Source of the DNA: Vespula vulgaris | Lineage: Eukaryota; Arthropoda; Insecta; Hymenoptera; Vespidae | DNA: 64,000 bases | Assembly: GCF_905475345.1 (NCBI RefSeq) | Contig: NC_066591.1 | Span: 2,464,501-2,528,500 of the forward strand | Direction: 5' to 3' | In this document: piece after piece, positions 52,013 to 63,716 of the stretch | Layout of the letters: every line of letters begins with the position of its first letter | Position numbering within the stretch: the first letter of the stretch is position 1 | Position numbers and translations under genes: made by a program | Notes under the pieces: generated by a model | Told to the model about the DNA's origin: nothing | What the model saw: the letters and a program-made list of their open reading frames with translations, nothing else | Database searches by the model: none

Positions 52013-53440
52013 CGTTGGAGTATAGTACGATACACATACTGTGTAGTATATACTGTATAAGATTCGCAAAGCTTCTGTTAAAATCACGCTTTCGAACGCA
52101 CCTACTTATTTACTTCGCATAAATTGTAATTATTTGTGTGGTTAGATCATGCTTTCTTTTCTTTTTTTTTAATTTTATCAGAAATAACGAGGGATTAGAA
52201 ATCTTACGAATTAGATTAAAGGTCATATACGTATTTTAGTCTCAACGGAATCCTCATGATATCCCTCGTGTTAGATAGAAGAACGTAGCAATCGTGCGAA
52301 CGTTTAATGGCTAGTGAGTATATTACGAAGACAGGTTTAGCGACATTTTCAAAGAGCACACGGATGCCGACGATCTTGTTCTGATCTAAGAAACGAGAAA
52401 AAAAAGGAAGGAAAAATATCCTCTCAACGCCAAGACGTTGAATTACGTGGCTCGTTGAACGTTATCTTGGAAGATAGCAGTAGGTACGTTCTAATATCGA
52501 GAAGCCGCGTCATCGCGTTTCCCTGCTTCAATGACATAGTCTAGAAAAGGATGGTGTTATCGGTAATGACGGTTTGACAGGTGCGAGTCTATCTCTTTCT
52601 CTCTTTCATCGATCGATGGTTGTAGTTATAAAACTGATAGGATGCGGAATGACAGGAAAACGCAAGATACGTTTCGCACGTGCCATCTGTATATGTACAA
52701 CTTACGTTGCTTAAGTATTTGTATACGTGTACGTATATGAAGGATTCCGGTTCGAATGATCTTGCCTTTCCACGTCTTTCGATTAGCCTCTTTACATTTG
52801 CCTCTTCTTACTTCGTGTCGTAGACCTGTTCCTAAAGATCTTACCATCCGATAATACGAGTTACTTCCATCCAAGGAAAATCGTGTCGACTTAGCTTGCA
52901 TTTATAATCGATATCATATAACGTCAAATATGATTAAAAGTAAATATAATCGTTACTTGTTACAATTAAAATTAAGATTTTATATCGAAAGAAGATACGG
53001 GATTAAAGAAACGATCGAAATAATCTTTGAATGTATATAGAAAGAAAAAGAAAGCCTTCGATTTGAAATATAAATCAGCCTTAAAATTATTTGTCAAGCG
53101 TCTTCCAATAATCTTCCAAACGACAAAATAAAATATCTTCCATTCTATTTAATTAATCAAATAAATACGACCTATGTGCTTACAAAACGTATCTACAAAA
53201 GTTTCTCCCGTACCATAATTTGAATTAGATCACAAATACACATTAAGAACGACATGGTACTCGTAACAAGCAAGGTAGCTAAGATGGGTGCAACATCCTC
53301 AAACCATATCCCGTTTGTTCCGACATTCTGTACAAAACTCGATGGAAGCTCCTGCGACGCGGATCATTTGCTCAAGTTGGTATAGTTACGAGGTAGATCG
53401 TCCGGGTTCGCAGTGTAACATGACGCGCGGGGGTGTCCAA

Positions 53441-53655
53441 AACCGAGGAAGAAGAGGAGGAAGAGGAAGAGGAAGAGGAAGAGGAAGGGGAGGAGAAGGA
53501 GAAGGAGAAGGAGAAGTGGAAGTAATAGTAGGAGTAGCAATAACAATACCAGTAGCAGCAGTAGGAGCAACAGCAGCATCAGTAGCAGTAGTAGTAGTAG
53601 TACTAGTAGTAGTAGTACTAGTAGTAGTAGTAGTAGTAATAGCGTAGTAGTAGTA
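53441..53655. repeat. Compound trinucleotide repeat, about 215 bp
   Basis: Purine GGA/AGA units (53441-53520) pass into AGT/AGC units (53521-53655). Both strands are open over part of the region because the repeat has few stop codons; neither frame is called as a gene. Confidence 0.9.
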
Positions 53656-54141
53656 GGAAGGATAGGAACCCTTAACCAAAAAGGAAGAGGTGGGAAGGAA
53701 AGGGTCCAGGGGAGACGAAAAGCCCGGGAAAGGGTATCTGTTGTCATGGTCCCTGATGTTCCATTATTGATTAAAGATGGCTGGCTCGCTTGGCTGCTTA
53801 CTGGATGGCAGACTAGCAACGCCATTTTAATATGCGCAATTATAATGTATACCCAAAGCCTGAGGGGGGAAGGAGGAGGAGGAGAAGATGGAGAGGAGAG
53901 GAGAGGGTTGTACGAAGGTAAAAGAGACGCGTGCAAGGCGGTGGAGTTTCGCAAAGGGACGAAACGATATCCATCCATCTATCTTTGTCTCTCTTAACAG
54001 GACGAGTGACCCTGGCTATGCTCCTGGGAACCAAACTCTTCTTTGTTTGCCCGAAATCAGAGGGGAACCGCGTAATTGAGGAGTTAATTAGGACGCGTTC
54101 GGTGCTTTAATTGGATTCCCTCGTCCGCTTGCTCGTTCATC

Positions 54142-54142
<1 letters not shown>

Positions 54143-54184
<42 letters not shown>
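54143..54184. repeat. (CT)n microsatellite
   Basis: CT run of about 42 bp. Confidence 0.9.
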
Positions 54185-54187
<3 letters not shown>

Positions 54188-54373
54188 GATGCTTCTTGCA
54201 TCCTTGCTCGCTCTTTATAATGTCTCAACAGGTTGCTCCGTCCTAAGATAGTACACGCTTTCGCGGTTCCGAACGCGAAAATCGATCGTTTCGAAGAGGC
54301 AAGAGGGAGGTCTAAATTATGCTCTCTTAAACGATTTAACCTTAGGATCGATACGGGCACAGTAGCGTGCTCC

Positions 54374-54409
54374 GCTCTGTTCTATTCTGTTCTCTTCTGT
54401 TCTGTTCCA
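54374..54409. repeat. Degenerate (TCTGT)n pentanucleotide repeat
   Basis: Units of TCTGT and TCTAT occur with one-base changes. Confidence 0.65.
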
Positions 54410-54849
54410 GTGTATTTCTCTCCTGTGCTTTTGCGAAATATCGTTCTCTCGGCTTGAATATTTCTCGCTCGTTATTATCAATAAGAAGGATGCTTGATAA
54501 CAGATTGTAAATTCGTTAATAAGTATCCAATCCTTAATCATTTTTACGATCGTTATCGCAGTTGTTACATTTGATTTAATTAAACCTTGATACCTAAGTG
54601 GATACAGATATAAAATATTTATTTAATCGTTGAACATGAGCGGAGAAATCACATCGTGTGTCCTTGATAGCCATTCTCACGGTGACCATGGAAAATAGGA
54701 TTAACGGGAATGTATACATGTTGGGAGACGCATCGAGATAACCGTGACGACAGCTCGTTAGTGAAGAGCAGCGGGGTTACAATGACGTCGCGACGTCCGA
54801 TACCCGATAACGCGAGCATCGCGGTGGGCGTACGATCCCAATATGTTCA

Positions 54850-54853
<4 letters not shown>

Positions 54854-54883
<30 letters not shown>
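54854..54883. repeat. (CT)n microsatellite
   Basis: Pure CT run of about 30 bp with further interrupted CT to about 54930. Confidence 0.9.
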
Positions 54884-54891
<8 letters not shown>

Positions 54892-55775
54892 ATTCCCTTT
54901 CTCTCTCTTTCTCCCTCTCACTCACTCACTAGCTCTAACCATACCTGCCGCATGTATCACAATGCCCGTAATAGGAGAATTAATGCGTGTTGTGTGTGGT
55001 CGTGTCGGACCCTCCGGAGATTCGCGAGATCCCTGATAGCATTGTCCGAAGCATAATTCGTGCGTGCAATTAATCGAACCCAAAGTATCACAACGGCACT
55101 CACGAATATAGAAACGTACGTAACCACGTAGGTAGATAGTTATGTACGTGAATATTTTTCAAAAATTTCATCGACGTTCGATTCTCCGTTGGTACTGTCG
55201 GTCGAGAATTTTGCTTTTTTGTTTCCATATAGAAAAAAAAGAAGCTGAAAATATATTTCTTCCCTTTTCATTATTCATAATTGGATGTAACGTAAAATTC
55301 GAATTTCAAAAGGTATGACAGGAAATAAGATATAAAATGTTCATTCGGCATTACCTAGCGATCGTGTATTTTTATATTAAAAATCAGTTTAAAATATATA
55401 TTTTACGAAGATACGAAAACAACTATGTTATAAACTTTTTTAATAATTTCTTTAATAATTATTTAAGAAAGTTGATCTTTTGTTGTTTTGAAAGTACAAA
55501 TATTTTCCTTATAGCACGTCAATCTTTGTAATTCGTATTATTAAAAAAAAAGAAAAAAGGGAACAACGGGGGAAAAATATATATATATATACACACACAG
55601 AAACGTACGTAAGTAAGTACACGTGTGTCATGAAAATGGCCGTCCAATACGTCTGCGAAAAGGATAATGAATAAAATGGTGAATAACGACGTTGATGCAC
55701 GCGTTCGCCTCGAGGAAGGATCGGCAATGACCGGACCGCCCCTTCCCTTCTTCATTCACCGTTTCTTTTCCTTCT

Positions 55776-55808
<33 letters not shown>

Positions 55809-56465
55809 GTGTCTTCTTACCCGTTCTTCCTCCCTTATACCTTTCGACGCGTCCTATCCGCACTTCCTTTCACGGCATTAACGCATTTCTTATTTAAGCG
55901 AACGTCCACGCACACGCGGAACTTTTTCCTTGAAGCGTTACGAGCGGACGAGTCGATAGGTCGTTGACAGGGGTCCGTATCCTGAAGAGTATTCTTCAAC
56001 CCTTCTTTATTCAACATAATAAATCATTATAGGCGCGACTCGGGAAATCAATGGTTATAAATAAAGCAAAATATCGAGACTTTTAATAAAAAAAGAAAAA
56101 GAGAGAGAGAAAGAGAGAGAAAGAGAGAAATTCGTATTTGTTTTTTGTTTAAACGATCGTTTAAGTCGTACGAAAAGAAAATGAAAAATAAAAGAAAGTA
56201 TATTTTACACATTTTCAAATTCTACGAAAATACGTAACTACGTATTTTCAATCTGATGATTTCTATTAGAGGCCATTATTTTTTTCCTTTATTTTCTTTA
56301 CTTTTGTACTTTTATATGTATACACACACAGACACATATCTATATATGTAGAAGCACGCAAAGGAACCCCTTTTTGTAATTGAAACGTGAGATTCGAATA
56401 TACACTACCGACAAAATTTTACAACCGAACGAGATATAAACTCGTCGTTAGTAGGGGTACCAACG

Positions 56466-56540
56466 CGAAATTAGCGAAATGTTTCCTTTCACGAGATACT
56501 ACCGGTGGATGAAACAAACTCGAATTTTGCGCTAATTTCG
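56466..56540. other. Imperfect inverted repeat (75 bp)
   Basis: CGAAATTAGCG at 56466-56476 is exactly matched by its reverse complement at 56530-56540. Inside, GTTTC (56481) pairs with GAAAC (56511). The folded form would be an interrupted hairpin with a loop of about 25 bases. Confidence 0.6.
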
Positions 56541-57070
56541 AACTCGTTCAACGTTCGTCCGTATTTATGTAAATGCCAACCAATGACCATTTCCTGATTT
56601 TTCACTGGCCAAATATTCTCGTAGCTTTCATCCGATCGTCCTGTAGTTTATCTTTCTGTAGTTTATTTTCGACCTTCGATGCTTTCAATGAAAACCGCAT
56701 TATATCGCGACTTGTAAATACGATCGTCCTTGGAATGGTTAACAAAAAATTAAAAAGGAAAGAGAAAGAAAAATAAAATAAGCAGACTCAAATTAAAAGT
56801 ATATTTCCTTCAAGGTTAATTTTAATATATATACATTTTGTTTCCCTTACTCTTTCTCTCTCTCTCTCTCTCCCTTTCGTCTGTTTACTCATTAACAAAT
56901 CGTATTTAGTATTCCTCTCGAAAGACTAAGGCAAACGATTAAAACGGTCGCGTAGTTTGGTAATTAAGCGTGACGTCATCGACAATATAACTACTCGCTA
57001 AGGTCGACCGATTACTTTCTACTTAAGGATGGGTTTTAGAAGCAGCCTTTAAGACGTCACAGCAATGAGC

Positions 57071-57080
57071 GATGGCCGCC
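57071..57080. promoter_or_regulatory. GATGGCCGCC motif
   Basis: Third exact copy of the 10-mer found at 17118 and 27071, containing a PHO/YY1 core, in a GC-richer island of the large intron. Confidence 0.25.
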
Positions 57081-58191
57081 GTTATTCCAGCGCTCTAATC
57101 ACGTAGCTCGGTGCTCTCCTTCCAGAAAGCCACGACATCGACCTTAAATACCTCGGGAATCATGAACGTCGATACGAGTTCACCCATTTCGAGTTCGCTT
57201 ACTTCGAGTTAAGTTACTGGACGGAAATCGTTTCTCTTTATTCCTCTTCTTCTTTTTTCTTTATACACATCAATTTATCACAGCTATTATAACAATATTA
57301 TCTCTTCGAAGATGAACGCATCCTTCTTTTCTTCCTTTTTCAGTTATTTAAAATTTTTCGTTCAGTTCGAGATCGACGAGTTTGACGATCGTAAAAATTT
57401 ACACGAATTATTATACATGAATTATATTTCGTATTACGATCCCAGGCAATTATAATTATTCTGTTCTCTTTGTCTTTTTCTTTTTTATCGTTTCATCTCA
57501 ATCGTTTTCGAGTTTCGAGCTACTACTAAAGAACATATCTTGGGTAAAAGAAAGAAGAAGAAAAAAAGAAGAAGAAGAAGAAAAAGAAGGAAAGGAAAGA
57601 GACAAAAAGAGAGGAGCAGAAAGATCAAGGAAGTGAATGCGGCATGAGACGGCGTGACTCGTAGGAATTCGTCGCCAGGCTTTCCAAAAGTTAATGGAAG
57701 ACGACGCTCGAGCGGCGTCTGTCGCGCGCGCGTTAGTTCTCCGCCGTGACGCGAGTTGATAGCATGACGTTGGACGTTTTGTCGTCGCGTTTAAACTACA
57801 AATTCGAGCGTTTTGTCGCGCGTAATTACGTGACACGAAACACGAGTTTGCGCGTACACGTGATGGTCGCTTGCATGCGACAATCCCATTGTCGTAATCT
57901 CTTGCACTTCGGACAACTTCAAAAGAAAATATTTTCTACACACCCTACACTTCGAAACGCGTTTGTAATTTCATATAAAAAAGAAATCTATTAAAAGAAT
58001 CCTTTCAGAAAGAATAATTATGGATTAACGAGAAAAAAAAAGAAACAGAAAAAAGAATACGGTACGACTGATTTATTAGGGGAATAAAAAAAACAAAGAA
58101 ATTAGTAACCATACGAGCCTACGGCATTACTTCAAAAGTAACTACACCATGGATTATTCGTATTTATGAGTGTTGTAAGTAAAGCTTTATC

Positions 58192-58195
<4 letters not shown>

Positions 58196-58244
<49 letters not shown>
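58196..58244. repeat. (TA)n microsatellite
   Basis: Pure TA run of about 49 bp. Confidence 0.95.
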
Positions 58245-58246
<2 letters not shown>

Positions 58247-58378
58247 TAAGTATATCTATAGATAGGTACATCAAAGCTATAGCAAATCGTACGTCGTAGA
58301 TTTGCATAGGTCGCACACGAGGTTGAACCTCGGCATGCTTTTAGACGACGTTGGTCATCATCCTTCTCCTTCTCTTTT

Positions 58379-58424
<46 letters not shown>
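58379..58424. repeat. (CT)n microsatellite
   Basis: Pure CT run of about 46 bp. Confidence 0.9.
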
Positions 58425-58431
<7 letters not shown>

Positions 58432-58753
58432 TTCTTATTCTTCGTCTCTTTGAAAATATACTATACATATATCCCTCTTGCACTCGGCGGTAGCGTGTCG
58501 CTACGAAATTGATACCTGTCGCGAAATTGCCTCGACGTAAGTGTAATGTTCGGTAAAACGCGTAATTATCCCCCTTCTCCGCACACTTTCGTTCCGCAGC
58601 ATATCCGAAACGCATTGCCCGAAGGTTCCGCATTTATTTCTTTCCCCTCGCACTCGATAGCTCGCAATGGGCGAACGTAATTTTCACTTATCGTCGAGGA
58701 AGATATTTTCGAGATATCGTTCGGCATGCCTCTTCACGTTGTGGTCATCTTAA

Positions 58754-58754
<1 letters not shown>

Positions 58755-58784
<30 letters not shown>

Positions 58785-58808
58785 TATGACGATGACGATG
58801 ACGATGAC

Positions 58809-58841
<33 letters not shown>

Positions 58842-58902
58842 AATGATGATGATGATGATGATGATAATGATAATGATGATGATGATGGTGATGATGATGA
58901 TT
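58755..58902. repeat. Compound (GAC)n-(GACGAT)n-(GAT)n repeat, 148 bp
   Basis: Ordered along the + strand: pure GAC (58755-58781), alternating GAC and GAT (about 58787-58811), then GAT with occasional AAT and GGT units to 58902. It is non-coding despite an open frame. Confidence 0.95.
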
Positions 58903-59185
58903 CGTGATGTACGGCTGAAATTTAATGATGTTATAAGTACTTATGTAGATTATTTCTTTTCGAAAGAAAACGAGAAGGAAGTTAATAGATAAAAACTTTT
59001 TTCATCTACTATATATCGATACGAAACGTGATCGATTTCTCGAAAATTTATATTTACGAATCTTTTTTTAACAATTTTAACATACTTAACATAAAATTAT
59101 TCGTTTAGTATTAATCAATCTGTATATTATCTATTTCACTGATCATTTATAAATTTGTATCTGTAATAAGTGATTAAAAAGGGAG

Positions 59186-59186
<1 letters not shown>

Positions 59187-59220
<34 letters not shown>

Positions 59221-59221
59221 T
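59187..59221. repeat. (GTAT)n microsatellite
   Basis: About eight GTAT units. Confidence 0.9.
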
Positions 59222-60897
59222 AATACATATAATAAGGCATTAAAACGTATTAACAGATTTATTATTCCCATAAGTATATTTATTACGAAAAGAACGTTGA
59301 GAACGTGGTATAATTCTCTCGAGTTCTCGATGAAAGAAGATATAAATTCCGTAACGTTTTCTTCGAGGTCGCTTCGTTAATGAAGTAGTTTGACTTGCGT
59401 TTATCTCGTTAGAGCATCCTGGCGCTTTGACATTGCGAGCAATGTTAGGAACACAAACGAACGAACGAACGCCCATTGGCCAGCTGTCGTTGGCCCGGCA
59501 TAATGTCCATTTCTTTCGACAACGTTGAAAAAAGAGAAGAAAAAATTACATTACGACCGAAAAACACGTGTAATTCTAGCTCAGAAGGAGATGAACAGCT
59601 AGGAAATTACGATAGTTTCTTGACCTTCCATGATTACACGTATCTTTTCGTGACTTCATTCTCTTGAACGATATTAAAGAGAAAATCATTCTATATCGAC
59701 CGTTTTATTACGTTCCAGAAGGACGTGATCGTTTCTATTTTTCTTCTTTATTTTTCTCCCCTTGTGTTTGATCCAGCATCATTTCTTATATCGTTTTTAT
59801 AATTATTAAATTTTTTTTCTTTTTTTTTTTGTTTTCTTTTCAAAACGTCAAGCGTTATCTCTTCTCGATTATCTCCATAATTTATTCCCTATAACTTAGT
59901 GCGTATTTATTGTGCGCAATTTATTTAAAAATCTACAGTGCCATATTTAATAATATTTATACACGTAAAAAAGCAAAGTAGGATTTCCGCTTCACATTTA
60001 TATCTCAAATGGAAGGACAAGTTTTTCATAGACACGTTCGTCGAGGCAAATCAAACAGTTAGAAAGCGTCCAACGTTGCGCTACATTGTTTTTCTTCGAC
60101 GTTCTTATAACTCTGTAGCAAATAGATTATTGCAAAAAACAACATCGATCTCGTCTATCGGATTAGTATGTATCCACATTTTGCGCCGACACGTAGAACC
60201 TTCTATCGTTCGAAAAATTATTATCCATGTAAACTGAACAAAGAGAGTAAAAAGGAAAAAAAAAACAAAAAGAAGAAGAAGAACGGGAAAAGAGAATAAA
60301 AATGGAAAAAGGAAATACTCGGAATTTAAAAAGTGAGAAAATATTTACTATAATTAGACGAGTGTGTTTTATTTAAAATTTATGTCTTATCAAGGTCGGA
60401 TAAATGTTTCCTGTTAAATATGGAAAACAGAGAGAGAAAGAGATAGAATATGTTAAACTGTTTCCTACAGTTTGGTGGAATGTCAGTTCGATAAACAGAA
60501 AATAATTCGATGGCTCCGATTAGAATCACGAGCGTCGAAGTAGAGCACGTTAACTCACGAATTTTAGGAGTTTATTATTTCGGTTTTGGCGTTAACTGCG
60601 GCCGAGGTAACGACAAGAGACATTCGCCAGACCACCCCGAAACTATACCCCTCTGTTCCTCTCTTCTTCCTTCTTCCTAAAGCCCCCGATTGGACTCTCT
60701 TTCCATTGCGTCGTGTTCAATCGTGCCCTGATATTCGAACGTCGAGGTTGAAAATAACTAAATCTCTAGGATGGTCGAGCTATGGAGGTTTCGTTGAACG
60801 GTGACGTAAGAAACCACGAGAGTTATGTGGAAAATGTGTAAACTCGTCGTCGACTACAAAGTATGATGTTATTACTTATGCATGTATGTATTTACGA

Positions 60898-60899
<2 letters not shown>

Positions 60900-60943
<44 letters not shown>

Positions 60944-60981
60944 AATATATAAATATATATATATATGTGTGTGTGTGTGTG
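60900..60981. repeat. Compound (TA)n(TG)n repeat
   Basis: TA units (60900-60938), a broken TA/TAA part, then TG units to about 60981. Confidence 0.9.
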
Positions 60982-61970
60982 TATATACATGCGTCTGTCT
61001 CTCTCGTCTGTGTAAATATGCTAGATCAGCAGAATGAAAATCATGGCGTGCAGCACCATGTATATATGTATTTCATGAAATGAAACACCTTTCGTTTCCT
61101 CAGTTCGTAAATGCCTATTATCAGTGTAGGTATAACCTCACGTGGTAAAGAATATAATTCGCACGTGTCAACAACTCGCTGACAAATATTTCCTTTTCTC
61201 CTGGCGGCGAGCCACGTTGTAGATGCATTGGTACGTGTCAACGGATAGGCAACGATTGCACGTTCTCCCTCCTTCGTTGTATTCCTTCTTCCTGTTGCCT
61301 CGCAGCAACGCGTAAGGTATATTAAATAATTAATTAGAAAAGAAAATTCTTATTCGATAAATTTCATCCACTATCGCTGAAAGAAAATGATCTTTTTGTT
61401 TCGAAAAATTTTCAACTTATAATACCGTATTATATTTAATACATTTTTCACGAAAATATTCATTACTTCCACTTTCCTTTTTTCTCTTTTTACACATGAG
61501 ATCGTTCTATCAATTCGATAAAAAGAAATTTCTTTATCTTCGTACGGATCAGATCAACGTAATATCAAGAAGAAGAAAAAAGAAAAAAGAAAAAAAAAGA
61601 GAAAATAGAAAAAATGATTCGAGGCGCCTATCGCGTATGAGAAAAGGCAAAGATTACGAGAATTCTTTTCTCTTTTATTTTTCACGCCAGAGACACTCAC
61701 ACAATGGACCACACGCGCGACGACCTCGAAACGAGCAACGTCTTGGCTACGACGCAGGGTCGTCGACGGCTCGTGTCGTCTATCTTTGTTAGAAAGGCTC
61801 GCATTCGGGCGAGAATACTAACGCCTCTCGTCTTTCTTCTTACCGGTTAAAGAACCTTTCATCCGCGATGTTCTGCCGATGCCACGCAGATGACTTCGTC
61901 GGGACTCGTGCTTGTAAACGAGCTGCAAGATTGACGAGCAAACTATATTTTTTTTCTCTGTCTTCCTCTT

Positions 61971-62001
<31 letters not shown>

Positions 62002-62103
62002 TTTTCTTACTTTCTCCCTCTTTAACGATAAAAAGTTTTAGTTCATAGTTTCGACACGACGACACTTTTCTTTCAGTTCTTTTTTTATCTTCTCTTTTCT
62101 CTT

Positions 62104-62106
<3 letters not shown>

Positions 62107-62153
<47 letters not shown>
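62107..62153. repeat. (CT)n microsatellite
   Basis: Pure CT run of about 47 bp, with a shorter one at 61977-62001; both lie 230-410 bp before the second coding exon. Confidence 0.9.
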
Positions 62154-62157
<4 letters not shown>

Positions 62158-62387
62158 ACTCTCTATCTCTCTTTTTCTTTGACTCTTTATCTTCTCGTTG
62201 AAATATTTATTATATTATTTCTATCCTTTCGAACGCAATAAATTTGAAATCTGTCCGGGCGAGACAATTTTTCTTTCATTTCTTTACAACGTAAAAATGA
62301 AAAATTACAAGTGGACGGATTAAATTCGAGACGATAAGAAATTTTGGAGACGAAACAGATATCGTTAATTATCGCGTTTGTTTGCAG

Positions 62388-62576
62388 TGGCCAACGTGGT
62401 TCTTCCGGCCTGATTTACCTCTCGCTTCGACTCTGCCTACCAGTCACGTTGCAAATTCTAGCAACGTCAGCAGTTCGAACGTTTTGTCATCTAGATCTCA
62501 TCAGGATGTTCAAAAGGGATCGGAGAATCCTTACAGTAACAATAGGATTCATGGACAAACGCCGACTATCTGTACG
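62388..62576 (+). CDS. Second coding exon, same proposed gene (63 residues)
   Basis: An in-frame exon of exactly 63 codons lies between TTTGCAG and ACG|GTGAGT. It is phase 0 at both ends, so it joins the exon at 42,034-43,098 without a frame change. The peptide begins WPTWFFRPDL, an aromatic-rich start, and continues with a Ser/Asn-rich stretch (about residues 21-50) and a polar end (RIHGQTPTICT). No domain is recognised. The donor hexamer is identical to that of the first exon. That both exons belong to one gene is inference from phase, strand and similar composition; it could instead be an exon of a neighbouring transcript. Coding continues beyond the window. Confidence 0.6.
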
Positions 62577-63209
62577 GTGAGTCGTTTTTAAATATCTATA
62601 ATAATATCTATAATATTTCGATGTTCGTTCAATCTTTATGAAAAAAAAAAAAAAAAGAAAATACATCTTGATTTTTCTCCTATGCTCTCAAACGAATTTA
62701 TCCTTACAATAAGTGAACAATTAATATGCATAGTCGAGAAATATAATTAACCTATTATTAGAAAATATTAGACTAAGTTAACTTTCTACGTCTAACCAGA
62801 AACAACATGGTACAGAAACGTACGAGCCGGCACTTGTGTCAAGGTAGCGAACCTGATTACTTTTGCTAGGCTCAACCCGAAACGGGTGACTCTCTTTTCT
62901 GGCCCGGTCGATATCCAATTTACAGTTTTGTCACAATCGTATTACCTCGTTTCTTGGAAAAAGTGAGGGAAAGTAGGAATTGCGGAGACTCAATTGCGTC
63001 GACGTGAATCGAACGAAAGACGTACTTACATACCTTCTGTCCTTGTTATGTTTCAAAACGATCAAACTGTTCGAGCGCACGTGTCTCCTTTAAATGAAAG
63101 ACTCTTCGGTTTTTCTTCTTCGTTAAATACAGGAAACATTAGAGCGAGTGAGATAGAGAGATAACAAACAAAGTATAGATAATGATTATTCCGTATATAT
63201 TATACGTCG

Positions 63210-63347
63210 TACGTATTTCGTAGACCTTACTAAACTATATTGAAAGAAGCAAAACATATTTATTGTTCTATATAATTCTACGTATTTCATACACCTCACT
63301 GAACTATATCGAAAAAAGAAAAACATATTTATTGTTCTATACAATCT
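63210..63347. repeat. Two-copy 69-bp tandem duplication
   Basis: Units 63210-63278 and 63279-63347 are adjacent. Both begin TACGTATTTC and share ACTATAT and CATATTTATTGTTCTATA in the same order with about ten substitutions, so this is an older duplication than the 31-bp one. Confidence 0.85.
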
Positions 63348-63682
63348 CGATCGTAGATGTTCTCAATGATGATCTCAATGTTTACGTTTCTTTCATATTT
63401 CGATCTTCGTATTCTCGTTTAGCTCATTAGTCGTAGGTACGTCGTAGAAGAATCAACGTCGTTCGAAGATCGAAGCCCAACGATAAATTTTAACTTTACT
63501 TTTATACTTTTCCTTTCGATGTAAGTAATTTTTAATTATTATAATTCTTTTATTAAGCAGCACATAATTATATCTTAAATGATTAATGTATATACCTTAT
63601 ATACGTGTGTATATATATGTATGTATAACCAAGATTAGAGTGGTAATTGGATAAAAATCCAATAAGTTCCATCGATTCTTTC

Positions 63683-63716
63683 GTCTTCTTCTTCTTCTTC
63701 TTATTATTATTATTAT
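63683..63716. repeat. (CTT)n(ATT)n compound repeat
   Basis: CTT units change into ATT units. Confidence 0.9.

Larger units (their letters stand above)
43099..62387 (+). other. Large intron, about 19.3 kb (proposed)
   Basis: Bounded by GTGAGT at 43099 and TTTGCAG ending at 62387, both at phase 0. It contains AT-rich DNA, microsatellites, a few GC-richer islands (45780-45990, 49330-49450, 50750-50960, 51640-51900, 53690-54120, 54700-55080, 55640-55990, 56940-57200, 57640-57880, 60540-60800) and no recognised exon. Further phase-0 exons or alternative first exons could be hidden here. The islands near 51640 and 53750 have the most protein-like frames, but no splice signals were matched to them. 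Confidence 0.5.

Noticed and set aside
53364..53978. 204-codon open frame on the minus strand
   Set aside because: Poly-Leu/Val from a trinucleotide repeat; the opposite strand is open too, which shows a composition artefact.
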